A stretch of 13,560 bases of DNA from contig DIEQ01000132.1 of NCBI GenBank assembly GCA_002418705.1, forward strand, positions 1-13,560. The letters run 5' to 3'. Every line of letters starts with the position of its first letter. The stretch's first letter is position 1. Shown piece by piece: positions 1-8,609 of the stretch. The notes beneath the pieces are model-generated. The model made no database searches. It had not been told where the DNA came from and was given only the letters and a program-made list of their open reading frames with translations. The position numbers and the translations under genes are program-made. The DNA comes from Mageeibacillus sp. UBA5770 (GTDB lineage: Bacteria > Bacillota_A > Clostridia > Saccharofermentanales > Saccharofermentanaceae).

Positions 1-1
1 T

Positions 2-379
2 ATGGGCTTTTACGCCGTTATCATCTACGGGTCTCTTCTGGATATTCCCGGGGATGAAATCGAAGCAGCAAGAATTGACGGCTGCAATGCCTGGAATCTA
101 TTCCTCAGGATTATTGTCCCTCATATCCGTCCTATTATCATTACCTGCCTGGTATTCAGCTTTTCGGGAACAGTTAAGATGTTTGAATCTGCCCTTGCCC
201 TGACCAAGGGCGGACCCGGCAATTCGACTACATCCCTGTCGATGTATATGTATAACGCGTCGTTTTCCTATGGCAAGGTTGGTTACGGCAGTACAATAGC
301 TGTATTCATTTTCGCACTCTGCATTTTTGGTACCTGGATTATCAATCGATTTGATCGTAAGGAAAGTGAGGGTGTCTAA
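2..379 (+). CDS. Sugar ABC transporter permease, MalF/UgpA type (C-terminal part only)
   Basis: This is the last 125 residues of an inner-membrane permease of a carbohydrate ABC importer; the rest lies before the window. The ATG at 2 is internal, because such permeases are about 290 residues long. The signature seen is the cytoplasmic EAA loop, where EAARIDG (codons from 62) is followed by IIVPHIRP. This loop contacts the ATPase subunit. Two hydrophobic segments follow, at about residues 43-60 and 97-115, with GGPGNST between them, a sequence common in MalF/UgpA-type permeases. It ends one base before the next permease, so the two are co-translated as a heterodimer. The substrate-binding protein is probably encoded upstream. 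Substrate cannot be read from the sequence; the downstream glycosidases suggest an oligosaccharide. Confidence 0.93.
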   Translation: MGFYAVIIYGSLLDIPGDEIEAARIDGCNAWNLFLRIIVPHIRPIIITCLVFSFSGTVKMFESALALTKGGPGNSTTSLSMYMYNASFSYGKVGYGSTIAVFIFALCIFGTWIINRFDRKESEGV

Positions 380-380
380 T

Positions 381-1223
381 ATGAAGAGAACGAAAAGAAT
401 AACACTTTCATCCGTTCTAATTAAAATCATTGTCGGAATTTTTCTTATCGTCGCCGTGTATCCGGTCTTCTGGATGCTGACGGCATCCTTAAAGCAGCCG
501 GCTGAATTTGTAAACAAAGCAGCATATGCATTGAATGACGGTTTTTACTTTCAGAACTACATTGATGCATGGACACGGGGCAATATGGCGCTGTTTTTCA
601 AGAACAGCCTGATCAATACATTAGTTGCGCTTGTTTTCATCGTCGTTTTTTCAGTGACTGTCGGATTTGCTGTGACAAAAATGGAGTGGAAGCACAAGGA
701 AAAAGTCAAAACGTATTTTACTCTCGGCATTATGGTGCCTGTTGCCACAGCATTGATTCCGCTTTTCCAGATTTACAACAAATTTAACCTGATCGATACG
801 AGAGCGAGTCTGATTCTTTCATATATCGCATTTGGATTATCGCTGTCAGTTTACCTGATTGTCGGATCTCTCGGGGCCCTGCCGAATGAAGTTCTTGAGG
901 CTGCTGTAATAGATGGCTGCGATATCTATAAACTCATGTGGCATGTTGTCGTGCCTCTTATGAAAAATTCCATTGTCACCGTGCTCGTCCTTCAGTTCTT
1001 CTTTAAGTGGAATGACCTGCTATTCTCCATGACCTTTATCAGCGATACGCAATTGAAAACCGTGCAGACAGGATTGCTATACTTCCAGAATGAATTTGGA
1101 GCCAAGAACTGGGGTGCTATTTTTGCATCCGTGTCGATGAGTATCATCCCGATGCTTGCCATCTACATCATCCTGAATAAAAAGGTGATCGAAGGCATGA
1201 CGTCAGGTGCCGTTAAGGGCTGA
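381..1223 (+). CDS. Carbohydrate ABC transporter permease, MalG/UgpE type
   Basis: This is a complete 280-residue inner-membrane permease, the usual length for the second permease of a CUT1-type sugar importer. The N-terminus has a basic start (MKRTKR) and a first membrane helix at about residues 11-35. A SLK-P-EF element follows, typical of MalG-type proteins. The EAA loop (EAAVIDGCD, about residues 172-180, then VVVPLMK) is the ATPase docking site. The C-terminus ends in the common VIEGMTSGAVKG form. ATG at 381 was chosen because a purine-rich GTGAGGG site lies just upstream at about 365-371 and because the previous gene stops at 379. An in-frame ATG at 327 would add 18 residues overlapping the previous gene without family support. 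No ATPase gene is present; many Firmicutes use a shared MsmK/UgpC-type ATPase from elsewhere in the genome. Confidence 0.95.
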   Translation: MKRTKRITLSSVLIKIIVGIFLIVAVYPVFWMLTASLKQPAEFVNKAAYALNDGFYFQNYIDAWTRGNMALFFKNSLINTLVALVFIVVFSVTVGFAVTKMEWKHKEKVKTYFTLGIMVPVATALIPLFQIYNKFNLIDTRASLILSYIAFGLSLSVYLIVGSLGALPNEVLEAAVIDGCDIYKLMWHVVVPLMKNSIVTVLVLQFFFKWNDLLFSMTFISDTQLKTVQTGLLYFQNEFGAKNWGAIFASVSMSIIPMLAIYIILNKKVIEGMTSGAVKG

Positions 1224-1270
1224 TATTTGCAGATATTCTTTTGGAAAGATATTCATTTACTTATTTCAGC

Positions 1271-1276
1271 AGGAGG
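1271..1276 (+). promoter_or_regulatory. Ribosome binding site that sets the hydrolase start at 1283
   Basis: AGGAGG lies six bases before ATG 1283. It rules out the earlier in-frame ATG at 1241, which would add 14 residues and has no comparable site. Confidence 0.85.
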
Positions 1277-1282
1277 CCATAC

Positions 1283-2557
1283 ATGGAAACATACGAAAAG
1301 GAACTTCGGGAATATTTTCTTCAAAATACCAGCGCAGTACTTAAAAATCCCCGGGGGTTCATCAAATATCCGTTTATTGATCCGGGTTCGGTATATGACG
1401 GAAACGTCTGGGACTGGGACACATTCTGGTCTGTTTATGGTTTCCTCAATCTTTATGATTCTCATGAGAATTCTCCTGTAAGAGAAGAGATCATTGTTCA
1501 CGCAAAAGGCAATATCTTCAATTTTCTGGATCACCAGCTGGAAGACGGTTATATTCCGATGATGATTGAATTAGGAAAGTGGCCGGAACCTTATCTGAAC
1601 GGCAAACACAAAGAAGGTGTGATGATGAATATGCACAAGCCTTTTTTGTGTAACCAGATTTGTCTGATCAGCGGCCAGACCGGCGATTATGAATGGATTG
1701 CGGACAAGACCGACCGGCTGGAAAAGTATTTTGACTGTTACTTCCGGAATTACTATTTCGAGCACTGCGGCCTCTTTGTCTGGTGCGACGACATCATGAT
1801 CGGGATGGATAATGATCCGGCTTCCTTCGGCCGTCCGAAGTATTCTACGGCTAATATATTTCTGAACAGTTTCATGGTAACAGAGCTCAAGTCTATGGCG
1901 GAGATCCTCAGGAAGACAGCGAAGGATTCAGATAAAGCCGATCACTATGATGCAGCGGCGAATCAGCTGATTGAAGCCATACGCCGGGAATGCTGGGACA
2001 AGAGGGATAAGTTCTTCTATTCCGCTGATATTGACATCAAGACCAGAAAATTCGATTGGTTCCATGAAGGGCTAGGCGTTTTCTGGAATTCTCTTCCGAT
2101 AAAAATCCGTACCTGGTCTGGTTTTCTTCCGATGTGGGCGGGATTCGCGACGAGGGAAGAGGCTGCGGCAATGACTGCGCATATGTTCGATCCGGATACG
2201 TTTGCGAGTGAATTCGGAATCACAACACTGGCCAAAGACGAGAAAATGTTTGATCTGTCTGTTACTAATAATCCTTCCAACTGGCTCGGACCGATATGGG
2301 TGGTAGCAAATTATGTCGCTTTTCGCGGGCTTTTGAATTACGGTTATGTAAAAGAGGCCGGAATTATCGCCGCACAAACAGCTGCCCTGCTCGGTAAAGA
2401 CCTTGAAGAAACGCAGAGTCTGCATGAATATTATGATCCTTTTACAGGAAAACCAATTATGAACGGCGGGTTTATTAACTGGAATATTCTAGTCATCAAT
2501 ATGATGGATGAACTGAACGGGAAAAAGCCGCTGAAGGATACTTTTCCTAAGCTATAA
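1283..2557 (+). CDS. Cytoplasmic glycoside hydrolase, trehalase/GH63/MGH1-like (alpha/alpha)6 barrel
   Basis: A 424-residue protein with no signal peptide, predicted to hydrolyse an imported alpha-linked saccharide by inversion. The family signatures are an N-terminal VWDWDTFW block (W43-D46) and GMDNDP around D176, which aligns with the GMDNSP motif holding the general acid in GH63 enzymes. NPSNWLGPIW and NYVAFRGLLNYGY, typical of the trehalase/GH63/mannosylglycerate hydrolase clan, come later. Then comes HEYYDPFTG with E382 at the expected general-base position, followed by a GFINWN-type C-terminal strand. It is close to the minimal catalytic domain and lacks the N-terminal beta-sandwich of larger GH63 proteins. 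Exact substrate is unknown: trehalose, mannosylglycerate, glucosylglycerate and alpha-glucosyl or galactosyl caps are all possible. It sits 59 bases after the permease, in the same operon. Confidence 0.87.
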   Translation: METYEKELREYFLQNTSAVLKNPRGFIKYPFIDPGSVYDGNVWDWDTFWSVYGFLNLYDSHENSPVREEIIVHAKGNIFNFLDHQLEDGYIPMMIELGKWPEPYLNGKHKEGVMMNMHKPFLCNQICLISGQTGDYEWIADKTDRLEKYFDCYFRNYYFEHCGLFVWCDDIMIGMDNDPASFGRPKYSTANIFLNSFMVTELKSMAEILRKTAKDSDKADHYDAAANQLIEAIRRECWDKRDKFFYSADIDIKTRKFDWFHEGLGVFWNSLPIKIRTWSGFLPMWAGFATREEAAAMTAHMFDPDTFASEFGITTLAKDEKMFDLSVTNNPSNWLGPIWVVANYVAFRGLLNYGYVKEAGIIAAQTAALLGKDLEETQSLHEYYDPFTGKPIMNGGFINWNILVINMMDELNGKKPLKDTFPKL

Positions 2558-2615
2558 AGGCAGATCTGCAAAATGCACCGCCGCTGACGAAATCGACATA
2601 AATGTGAGGAATATG

Positions 2616-5600
2616 ATGTATAACGAATTTGTAAATCCTTCCAATCGCTTCAGACCCATCCCGTTCTGGTCATGGAACGGGCAGCTTGAGAAGGATGAAC
2701 TGGAATATCAGATTGAAGAAATGAAGAAGGCGGGAGTCGGCGGCTACTTTATGCATGCCCGCTCCGGGCTGAAGACAGAATATCTGAGCGAGGAATGGTT
2801 TGAATGCGTCCGCAGCGGAATCCAAAAGGGTAAGGAAGTAGATATGGATGTTTGGGCTTACGATGAAGAAGGCTGGCCAAGCGGATTTGCCGGAGGCCTT
2901 GTCCCGGCGATGTCGACGGATTTCCATGCGAAATTTATTACGCTTTCGAAATGTCATACGACTGTCGGATTAGACAAAGAGAATGTATTTGCCCTCTATC
3001 TGTACAAAGAGGACGAGGAGAAATGCCGGAAAATTGATATTCTCACGGATTACACCTGCTCACAGGGAGAAGAACTGCTGGCTATTGTCAGGCATTCAAA
3101 TTCTTTCTACATAGATACGATGAATAAGCGGGCTGTAGATGCATTTATCCAATGTACTCATGAAGCATATTACGAGAAATTCGGGGATGAATTCGGGAGC
3201 CATATGAAAGGCTTTTTCACAGATGAACCCAGATTCACTTGTGATCATTTCGGTGAACTGCCGTGGTCCGACGGTTTGCCGGCAGAGTTTTTGTCGCAAT
3301 ACGGATATGATCTAACAGATCATTTGCCTGCGCTGTATCTCAGTACATCTGGTTTTGAGAAATACCGGTATGATTTCTGGCGCCTGGTAAACCGGCTTTT
3401 TGCACAGAATTATATGAAAAACATCTATGACTGGTGCGATCTGCATGACTGCAAACTGACCGGGCATATCATGATGGAGGAAAGCATATTCAGTCAAATG
3501 ACCAGTACCGGCGGTGTCATGCCGCTGTATGAATATTTCCATGTACCGGGAATTGACTGGCTGAGGCGAAGGATAGATTCCCCGGTCATTGGAAAACAGG
3601 TGGGCTCCGCGGCCTGTCAGCTTGGTAAAAAGCAGGTACTGACAGAGTCATTTGCCCTCTGCGGATGGGATGTCTCTTTTGAAGAACTGAAGTGGATTGC
3701 AGAATGGCAGTTTGTAAATGGTGTCAACCAGATCTGCCAGCATCTGGAAGCATATACGATAAAGGGCGAGCGTAAAAGGGATTATCCGCCGTCGCTTTTC
3801 ATTCAGCAGACCTGGTGGGATGAATACAAAAAATTCAATGATTATCTGGCTCGCCTGTGCGTTGTCCTCTCAGAGGGGGACCAGACGGCGGATGTCCTTG
3901 TTCTGCATCCCATGCAAAGCGGATTTATTACTTACGACGGTACAAGAACGGATGAAATCCGCATGCTTGATGATGCCTTCACGAAAACCTGTGAAGCGCT
4001 GTCCGGGTCGCATATCAGTTATCATCTCGGAGACGAAACCATCATCGAACGCCATGGAAAAGTTGATGGCAAAAATTTCGTGGTCGGGATCATCCCATAC
4101 CGTACAGTGATTATGCCCTGCATGCATGCAGTCAGCACGCATACCGTGCAGCTGCTTCTTCATTTCATTAAAAATGGAGGGCATGTATTCAGCCTCGGTC
4201 GATTCCCGACTTTTACCAATGAAAATCCTGCCCTGCTCGAGGAACTCAAAAACAGCATTACGTTCATTTCAATTGAAGAGGTTAGAGAAAAAATGATTAC
4301 GCGAGGGCTTGTTTCCCTGAGTATTGAGGAAAACGGTCAGGAAATCAGCAGCATCTCCTATCAGCAAAGGGAAACGAAGGACAAAACCATCCTTTTTATG
4401 GTCAATCACAGCCGTGAATGTGCTTTTGCTGCCAGTGTCACCGTTCATAACAAATCATACCGGGTAAACAGATGGGCCGCTGAATCCGGAACTATTCAGT
4501 CACTTTCCTATGATACCAGGGGCGGCGGCACACATTTTAATCTGACTTTTGAGCCAATGCAGTCATATATTGTCGTACTTAGTGACTCGCCTGCGGATCT
4601 TTCACATATTGAGCCTTCGCTGCCGCAGCGAAACGTAACCCTTTCACATGAATGGAATATCGATCAGATGGATCTCAATTCGATGACCCTGGATTTCTGT
4701 ACATATCGAATCGACGGCAGGGACTGGCAGGGACCCGCTCCGATTATTAAGATCCAGAAAGAATTGCTGGATCTGAAGATGCCCTGTGAAGTCGAACTTC
4801 GTTTTGAATTCCGTATTGATATGGATCTTTCAGGCAGCCGTGAATTCTATGCTGTTGTGGAGGATGCACAGCTTTACGAAATTCAGGTAAACGGAACATA
4901 TATCCCGTATACGGATATTGGCTTCTGGAAGGACAAGAGCTTCCGTAAAATCGATATCCGCAAGCACCTGACAAACAAAGATAATGAACTCATTCTCAAA
5001 ATATCCTTCAGGCAGCCTCAGAAAGTATATGACGTACTGTACGGTGAGAATGTTTATGAGACGCAAAAGAACAAAATAACTTTTGACATTGAGCTGGAAA
5101 ACATCTATCTGCTTGGGGATTTTGGCGTTGTCAGCGAGAGTCCTTACCGGGAAATGGACAGAAATGCCTGGGTTACCGACGGTCCGTTTGTGATTGCCGC
5201 TCCGCCGACAGGATTTACTCACAGCAACTTCACCCTTCAGGGACTTGCATTTTTTGCGGGCCGGGTACAGGTCTCGCAGGAAATGAAAATTATCCGGACA
5301 CAGGGTGAGCGAATTGTCCTGGAATATGGCAGGCATAGATCTTCGCTTGTCAAGATATACATCAACGGGCATCTTGTTAAGGATTCCATGTGGGCGCCGT
5401 ACAGTGCTGATATTACGGACTATCTGACTGACGGCGAAAATCGGGTGAGCCTGGAGCTTTTCGCATCGAACAGGAATCTTTTCGGACCGCATCACCATAT
5501 CGACGGTGAGAGTATCAAAGTGGGTCCTTCAAGCTTTACAGGAGAATGGAGCTGGGTCGAACGCACATCAGAAGCTGATGCAACTGAGATTTTCGACAGA

Positions 5601-5651
5601 TCCAAAAACTACTGGACCGATTCATACTGTTTTGTTTCGTTCGGAATATAA
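2616..5651 (+). CDS. Large GH106-like glycosyl hydrolase (alpha-L-rhamnosidase-type family)
   Basis: A protein of about 1011 residues without a signal peptide. The N-terminal block PIPFWSWNG (residues 14-22), the MHAR-GL segment and AYDEEGWPSG (D83-G90) are hallmarks of the Glyco_hydro_106 family, whose characterised members are alpha-L-rhamnosidases. The TIM-barrel-like part carries acidic candidates in FTDEPRF (D203-E204), MMEES (E288-E289) and LTESFALCGWD (E344). Which are catalytic is my inference from position. The last roughly 350 residues look like beta-sandwich carbohydrate-binding folds, ending with NRNLFGPHHH and a SFTGEWSW region common in these proteins. Start: GTGAGGA at 2604-2610 works better as a ribosome site for ATG 2616 (or 2613) than as a GTG start. 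Rhamnose specificity is not proven. It follows the smaller hydrolase by 58 bases. Confidence 0.82.
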   Translation: MYNEFVNPSNRFRPIPFWSWNGQLEKDELEYQIEEMKKAGVGGYFMHARSGLKTEYLSEEWFECVRSGIQKGKEVDMDVWAYDEEGWPSGFAGGLVPAMSTDFHAKFITLSKCHTTVGLDKENVFALYLYKEDEEKCRKIDILTDYTCSQGEELLAIVRHSNSFYIDTMNKRAVDAFIQCTHEAYYEKFGDEFGSHMKGFFTDEPRFTCDHFGELPWSDGLPAEFLSQYGYDLTDHLPALYLSTSGFEKYRYDFWRLVNRLFAQNYMKNIYDWCDLHDCKLTGHIMMEESIFSQMTSTGGVMPLYEYFHVPGIDWLRRRIDSPVIGKQVGSAACQLGKKQVLTESFALCGWDVSFEELKWIAEWQFVNGVNQICQHLEAYTIKGERKRDYPPSLFIQQTWWDEYKKFNDYLARLCVVLSEGDQTADVLVLHPMQSGFITYDGTRTDEIRMLDDAFTKTCEALSGSHISYHLGDETIIERHGKVDGKNFVVGIIPYRTVIMPCMHAVSTHTVQLLLHFIKNGGHVFSLGRFPTFTNENPALLEELKNSITFISIEEVREKMITRGLVSLSIEENGQEISSISYQQRETKDKTILFMVNHSRECAFAASVTVHNKSYRVNRWAAESGTIQSLSYDTRGGGTHFNLTFEPMQSYIVVLSDSPADLSHIEPSLPQRNVTLSHEWNIDQMDLNSMTLDFCTYRIDGRDWQGPAPIIKIQKELLDLKMPCEVELRFEFRIDMDLSGSREFYAVVEDAQLYEIQVNGTYIPYTDIGFWKDKSFRKIDIRKHLTNKDNELILKISFRQPQKVYDVLYGENVYETQKNKITFDIELENIYLLGDFGVVSESPYREMDRNAWVTDGPFVIAAPPTGFTHSNFTLQGLAFFAGRVQVSQEMKIIRTQGERIVLEYGRHRSSLVKIYINGHLVKDSMWAPYSADITDYLTDGENRVSLELFASNRNLFGPHHHIDGESIKVGPSSFTGEWSWVERTSEADATEIFDRSKNYWTDSYCFVSFGI

Positions 5652-5666
5652 CGGGGAAGTGGTGAC

Positions 5667-7118
5667 ATGGAAATACTATTCTTAGAGGCAGTCAGAGAGA
5701 AATATGCAAAAGCTGACTTTAATCACGATAAAATAGACGTTCTTCTTGCAGAGGAAATCACGAAAAGCCCGAGGAAAATTATTGTTTTGGACGATGACCC
5801 GACTGGCGTCCAGACTGTTCATGACGTCTTTGTTTTTACAGACTGGTCTGTTGACAGCATTCGAAAAGGCTTTGCCGGGCAGGAAAAAGTATTCTTTCTG
5901 CTCACGAATTCGCGCGGCATGACAGAGCAGCAGTCCCGTGATGCTCACAGGGAAATTGCCCTCAACATTATGCAGGTTTCAAAAGAAACCCAAATCGAAT
6001 TCATGCTGATCAGCCGCAGTGACTCCACTCTACGCGGTCATTATCCGATTGAGACTGAGGTCCTGAAGGAGTGCCTCGAGGCTGGTCAAGCCCCCAAAAT
6101 AGACGGTGAGATCCTGCTGCCATACTTTAAAGAGGGCGGTAGATTCACCCTCGAAGATATTCATTATGTGAATTATGAAGGAACTTTGATCCCTGCAGGA
6201 GAGACTGAGTTCGCCCGGGACAAGACGTTCGGATATTCCAACTCTAATCTCAAGCAGTATATTGAAGAAAAAACAAATGGCCGATACACGGCAGATTCGG
6301 TAACGTCGATTCACCTTGAAAGTCTCCGGAACATGGATATTGATGCGATAACGCAGCAGCTTCTGCAGGTCGAAGGGTTTAACAAGGTGATTGTTAATGC
6401 GTTGGATGACCGGGACCTGCAGGTCTTCTGCATTGCCTTATACCGCGCCATGGGACAGGGGAAAACCTTTCTTTTCCGCACGGCTGCTTCTTTTGTGAGG
6501 GTTGTCGGCGGCATCAGCAGCAGGCCGCTGCTGACCAGGAAGGAAATGATCCGGGAATCCGGTACTCCCGGCGGACTGGTCGTCATCGGCTCCCATACCG
6601 CGAAAACGACGGAGCAGCTTGATGCACTTAAAGAAATTGAGACGCTTGTATTTGTAGAATTCAACTCGGACAGGGTACTGGAAGCTGCACTCGATGACGA
6701 GGTAAACCGTGTCAGGGACATTTCCGATAAATTCCTTCGGGGCGGAAAAACCGTTGTCATTTATACCTGCCGCAAGCTTCTGAGTCTGGAAGAGGATACT
6801 CCGGAAAAAGCCCTGGTACGGTCTGCCAAAATATCGGATGCTGTCCAGTCATTGGTCGGAAGCCTTGAGGTCTGCCCGGGCTTTGTCCTTGCAAAAGGCG
6901 GAATTACTTCCAGTGATATAGGCATCAAGGCCTTACATGTTACAAAAGCCCGGGTACTCGGGCAGATTCAGCCCGGTGTTCCGGTATGGGAAACAGATGC
7001 AGAAAGCAAATTTCCCAATATTCCTTACATCATATTTCCGGGAAACGTAGGCGACAGGAATTCGCTTTTCCAGGCAGTCAGCATTTTACTTGAAAATATA
7101 CGGGGTGATGAAAAATGA
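5667..7118 (+). CDS. Four-carbon acid sugar kinase family protein (DUF1537)
   Basis: A 483-residue cytoplasmic kinase of the DUF1537 family, which phosphorylates small sugar acids such as D-threonate, L-threonate and D-erythronate, and also 3-oxo-isoapionate. The N-terminal substrate-binding domain shows VLDDDPTGVQT (D42-D44) and SRSDSTLRGHYP (S118-P127). The C-terminal nucleotide-binding domain shows GTPGGLVVIGSH (from G299), AKGGITSSD (G411-T414) and FPGNVGD (P458-D463). All expected blocks are present, so it is probably active. It starts 15 bases after the GH106-like gene, and its last four bases (ATGA) overlap the next start. No PdxA2, OtnC or OtnI partner of the known threonate and erythronate pathways is nearby. 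The adjacent BKACE suggests a different fate for the phosphorylated or parallel intermediate, so the substrate is left open. Confidence 0.92.
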   Translation: MEILFLEAVREKYAKADFNHDKIDVLLAEEITKSPRKIIVLDDDPTGVQTVHDVFVFTDWSVDSIRKGFAGQEKVFFLLTNSRGMTEQQSRDAHREIALNIMQVSKETQIEFMLISRSDSTLRGHYPIETEVLKECLEAGQAPKIDGEILLPYFKEGGRFTLEDIHYVNYEGTLIPAGETEFARDKTFGYSNSNLKQYIEEKTNGRYTADSVTSIHLESLRNMDIDAITQQLLQVEGFNKVIVNALDDRDLQVFCIALYRAMGQGKTFLFRTAASFVRVVGGISSRPLLTRKEMIRESGTPGGLVVIGSHTAKTTEQLDALKEIETLVFVEFNSDRVLEAALDDEVNRVRDISDKFLRGGKTVVIYTCRKLLSLEEDTPEKALVRSAKISDAVQSLVGSLEVCPGFVLAKGGITSSDIGIKALHVTKARVLGQIQPGVPVWETDAESKFPNIPYIIFPGNVGDRNSLFQAVSILLENIRGDEK

Positions 7119-7786
7119 AGCTTTGCACACTGCATACAACAGACAAATTCATGGAATTGATTTCGGATCCGTTTACAAAACCGTTTTTGAAAGATAATCC
7201 GGATGTTATACAGATGGATATTACAGACAGTTCGCTGATTATAGATACACAGGCAGCGGGCTTTGCTACACCAAGTGTGACACGTCGCATGTACAATTAT
7301 ATGATGTCTGCCGTCGATGCCGGTGCAGATGCCATACTGGTAACCTGCACTTCTGTAAACACAGCGACAAAAATGATTCGCAGTATGATACCCATCCCTG
7401 TCATCAGCATAGATGAGCCCGTTGCGGCAAAGGCAGTGGAATGCGGGGTCAATATCGGAATTCTCTCATCACTTGCGACAAGTGCAAATCCTGTCAGGCA
7501 GACGATTCTTGAACAGGCGGGAAAAAAGGGGAAAGAGGTCAATATCAAAATTCAGGTTGCCGACGGAGCTTTTGAGGCACTGATGTCCGGCAACCGGCCG
7601 CTCCATGACGAAAGAGTCAGGGCAGCTCTTGCCGTTCTTCAGCAAGAGGTGGATGTAGTAGTTTTTGCACAGATATCCATGGCCTTAGTTGAGCATCCGC
7701 AATATTTTGTTCCTGTACTTAAGTTTGGCAGACTTTGTTTTGACGCTGCCAAAGCGGCGATGGAAGAAAGAGGCGGAGCAAAGTGA
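7115..7786 (+). CDS. Aspartate/glutamate racemase superfamily protein with a single catalytic-type cysteine
   Basis: A 223-residue protein of the Asp/Glu/hydantoin racemase superfamily (PF01177), which includes racemases, maleate isomerase and arylmalonate decarboxylase. Family features are the VTCTSV segment with C78 in the first cysteine position, a PVISIDEP strand and the GILSSLATS phosphate- or carboxylate-loop-like turn. At the second cysteine position, normally a GCT-type motif, the sequence reads VVFAQISMA with Q186. A two-cysteine racemase mechanism is therefore unlikely, and a decarboxylase, isomerase or lyase role on a carboxylic acid fits better; that is inference. ATG 7115 overlaps the kinase stop by four bases, and its own TGA overlaps the next GTG start. 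The three genes are thus translationally coupled and probably act in one pathway. Confidence 0.85.
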   Translation: MKLCTLHTTDKFMELISDPFTKPFLKDNPDVIQMDITDSSLIIDTQAAGFATPSVTRRMYNYMMSAVDAGADAILVTCTSVNTATKMIRSMIPIPVISIDEPVAAKAVECGVNIGILSSLATSANPVRQTILEQAGKKGKEVNIKIQVADGAFEALMSGNRPLHDERVRAALAVLQQEVDVVVFAQISMALVEHPQYFVPVLKFGRLCFDAAKAAMEERGGAK

Positions 7787-8598
7787 GGAGAGTTATTATT
7801 TCACTGGCTCCGGTTGCAGGCCCCGCTCCTCTTGAACCTGATTCAGCAGCATCCGATATCATAAAAAGCATAGATGCAGGCGCCGCGATGTGCCATCTGC
7901 ACTGTAAAACAAAGAGCGGGGTATTGACGCCCGATATATCAGTGATTTCTGAGACTTTTGATAAAGTCCTGCAGACGAGGGATGTTGTGGTACAGGTATC
8001 AACGGGCGGGATTTCTGATATGACCATCGAACAGAGATGTCTGCCTTTATTATACCCGTACGCCGAGAGTGCATCTCTGAACGGAGGATCTACAAATCTG
8101 GGTGAAGCCGTATACAAAAATTCATTTGACGATATCAGGTATGCATCCAAAGCCTGTTATGACCGTAAGGTTCTTCCTGAGATTGAAGTTTTTGATATCG
8201 GGATGATTAATAACATGGCCATCATCCGAAAAGAGCAGCCTTTCAGGGATCCGGTGCTGTTCAATCTCGTTTTTGGTCATAAGGGAAGCTTGCCCCCCAC
8301 AATCGAAGCACTCACTGCATTCCGCTCGTTTGTGCCGTCAGACTGCCTATGGGGCGTAACGCACTTCGGACGTGATAACTGGACCTTCCTGGCTGCGGCT
8401 ATCGCAATGGGGGCAGCGGTCGTACGGATAGGCTTTGAAGACAGTGCCTGTTTGGATGGTGATACACCCGCCGCTGAAAATTACCGGCTGGTAGAAAAAC
8501 TTGTTCAATTAATCAGGGCGATGGGTCTGGAACCCGCCTCGCCGGAGGAAGCCAGACTGATTCTGAAGTTGAAAACAAAAGAAAATGCTGTTACCTGA
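7783..8598 (+). CDS. Beta-keto acid cleavage enzyme (BKACE, DUF849 family), divergent
   Basis: A 271-residue TIM-barrel enzyme of the BKACE family. Members use Zn2+ to condense a beta-keto acid with acetyl-CoA, giving acetoacetate and a new acyl-CoA; the prototype is 3-keto-5-aminohexanoate cleavage enzyme, Kce. Visible features are the HxH metal pair H38 and H40, VQVSTGG, SLNGGSTN, FGHKGSLPP, and RIGFEDS near the C-terminus. In the last block R215, E219 and D220 match the spacing of Kce R226, E230 and D231, so zinc binding and catalysis look preserved. The usual HARD-type sequence after HxH is replaced by HCKTKSG, and the substrate-binding N-terminus is unusual, pointing to a different keto acid. 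The start is GTG 7783, overlapping the upstream TGA by four bases, with GGCGGAG upstream as ribosome site. Confidence 0.88.
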   Translation: MRRVIISLAPVAGPAPLEPDSAASDIIKSIDAGAAMCHLHCKTKSGVLTPDISVISETFDKVLQTRDVVVQVSTGGISDMTIEQRCLPLLYPYAESASLNGGSTNLGEAVYKNSFDDIRYASKACYDRKVLPEIEVFDIGMINNMAIIRKEQPFRDPVLFNLVFGHKGSLPPTIEALTAFRSFVPSDCLWGVTHFGRDNWTFLAAAIAMGAAVVRIGFEDSACLDGDTPAAENYRLVEKLVQLIRAMGLEPASPEEARLILKLKTKENAVT

Positions 8599-8609
8599 GG
8601 AGAAAAAAG

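Noticed and set aside
327..380. Earlier ATG for the second permease
   Set aside because: It would overlap the first permease by over 50 bases and add residues unlike the family N-terminus; ATG 381 has its own ribosome site.
4830..5498. A 222-codon open frame on the minus strand
   Set aside because: It lies entirely inside the GH106-like gene, has no family-like motif and no ribosome site, and the plus-strand frame is clearly the conserved one.
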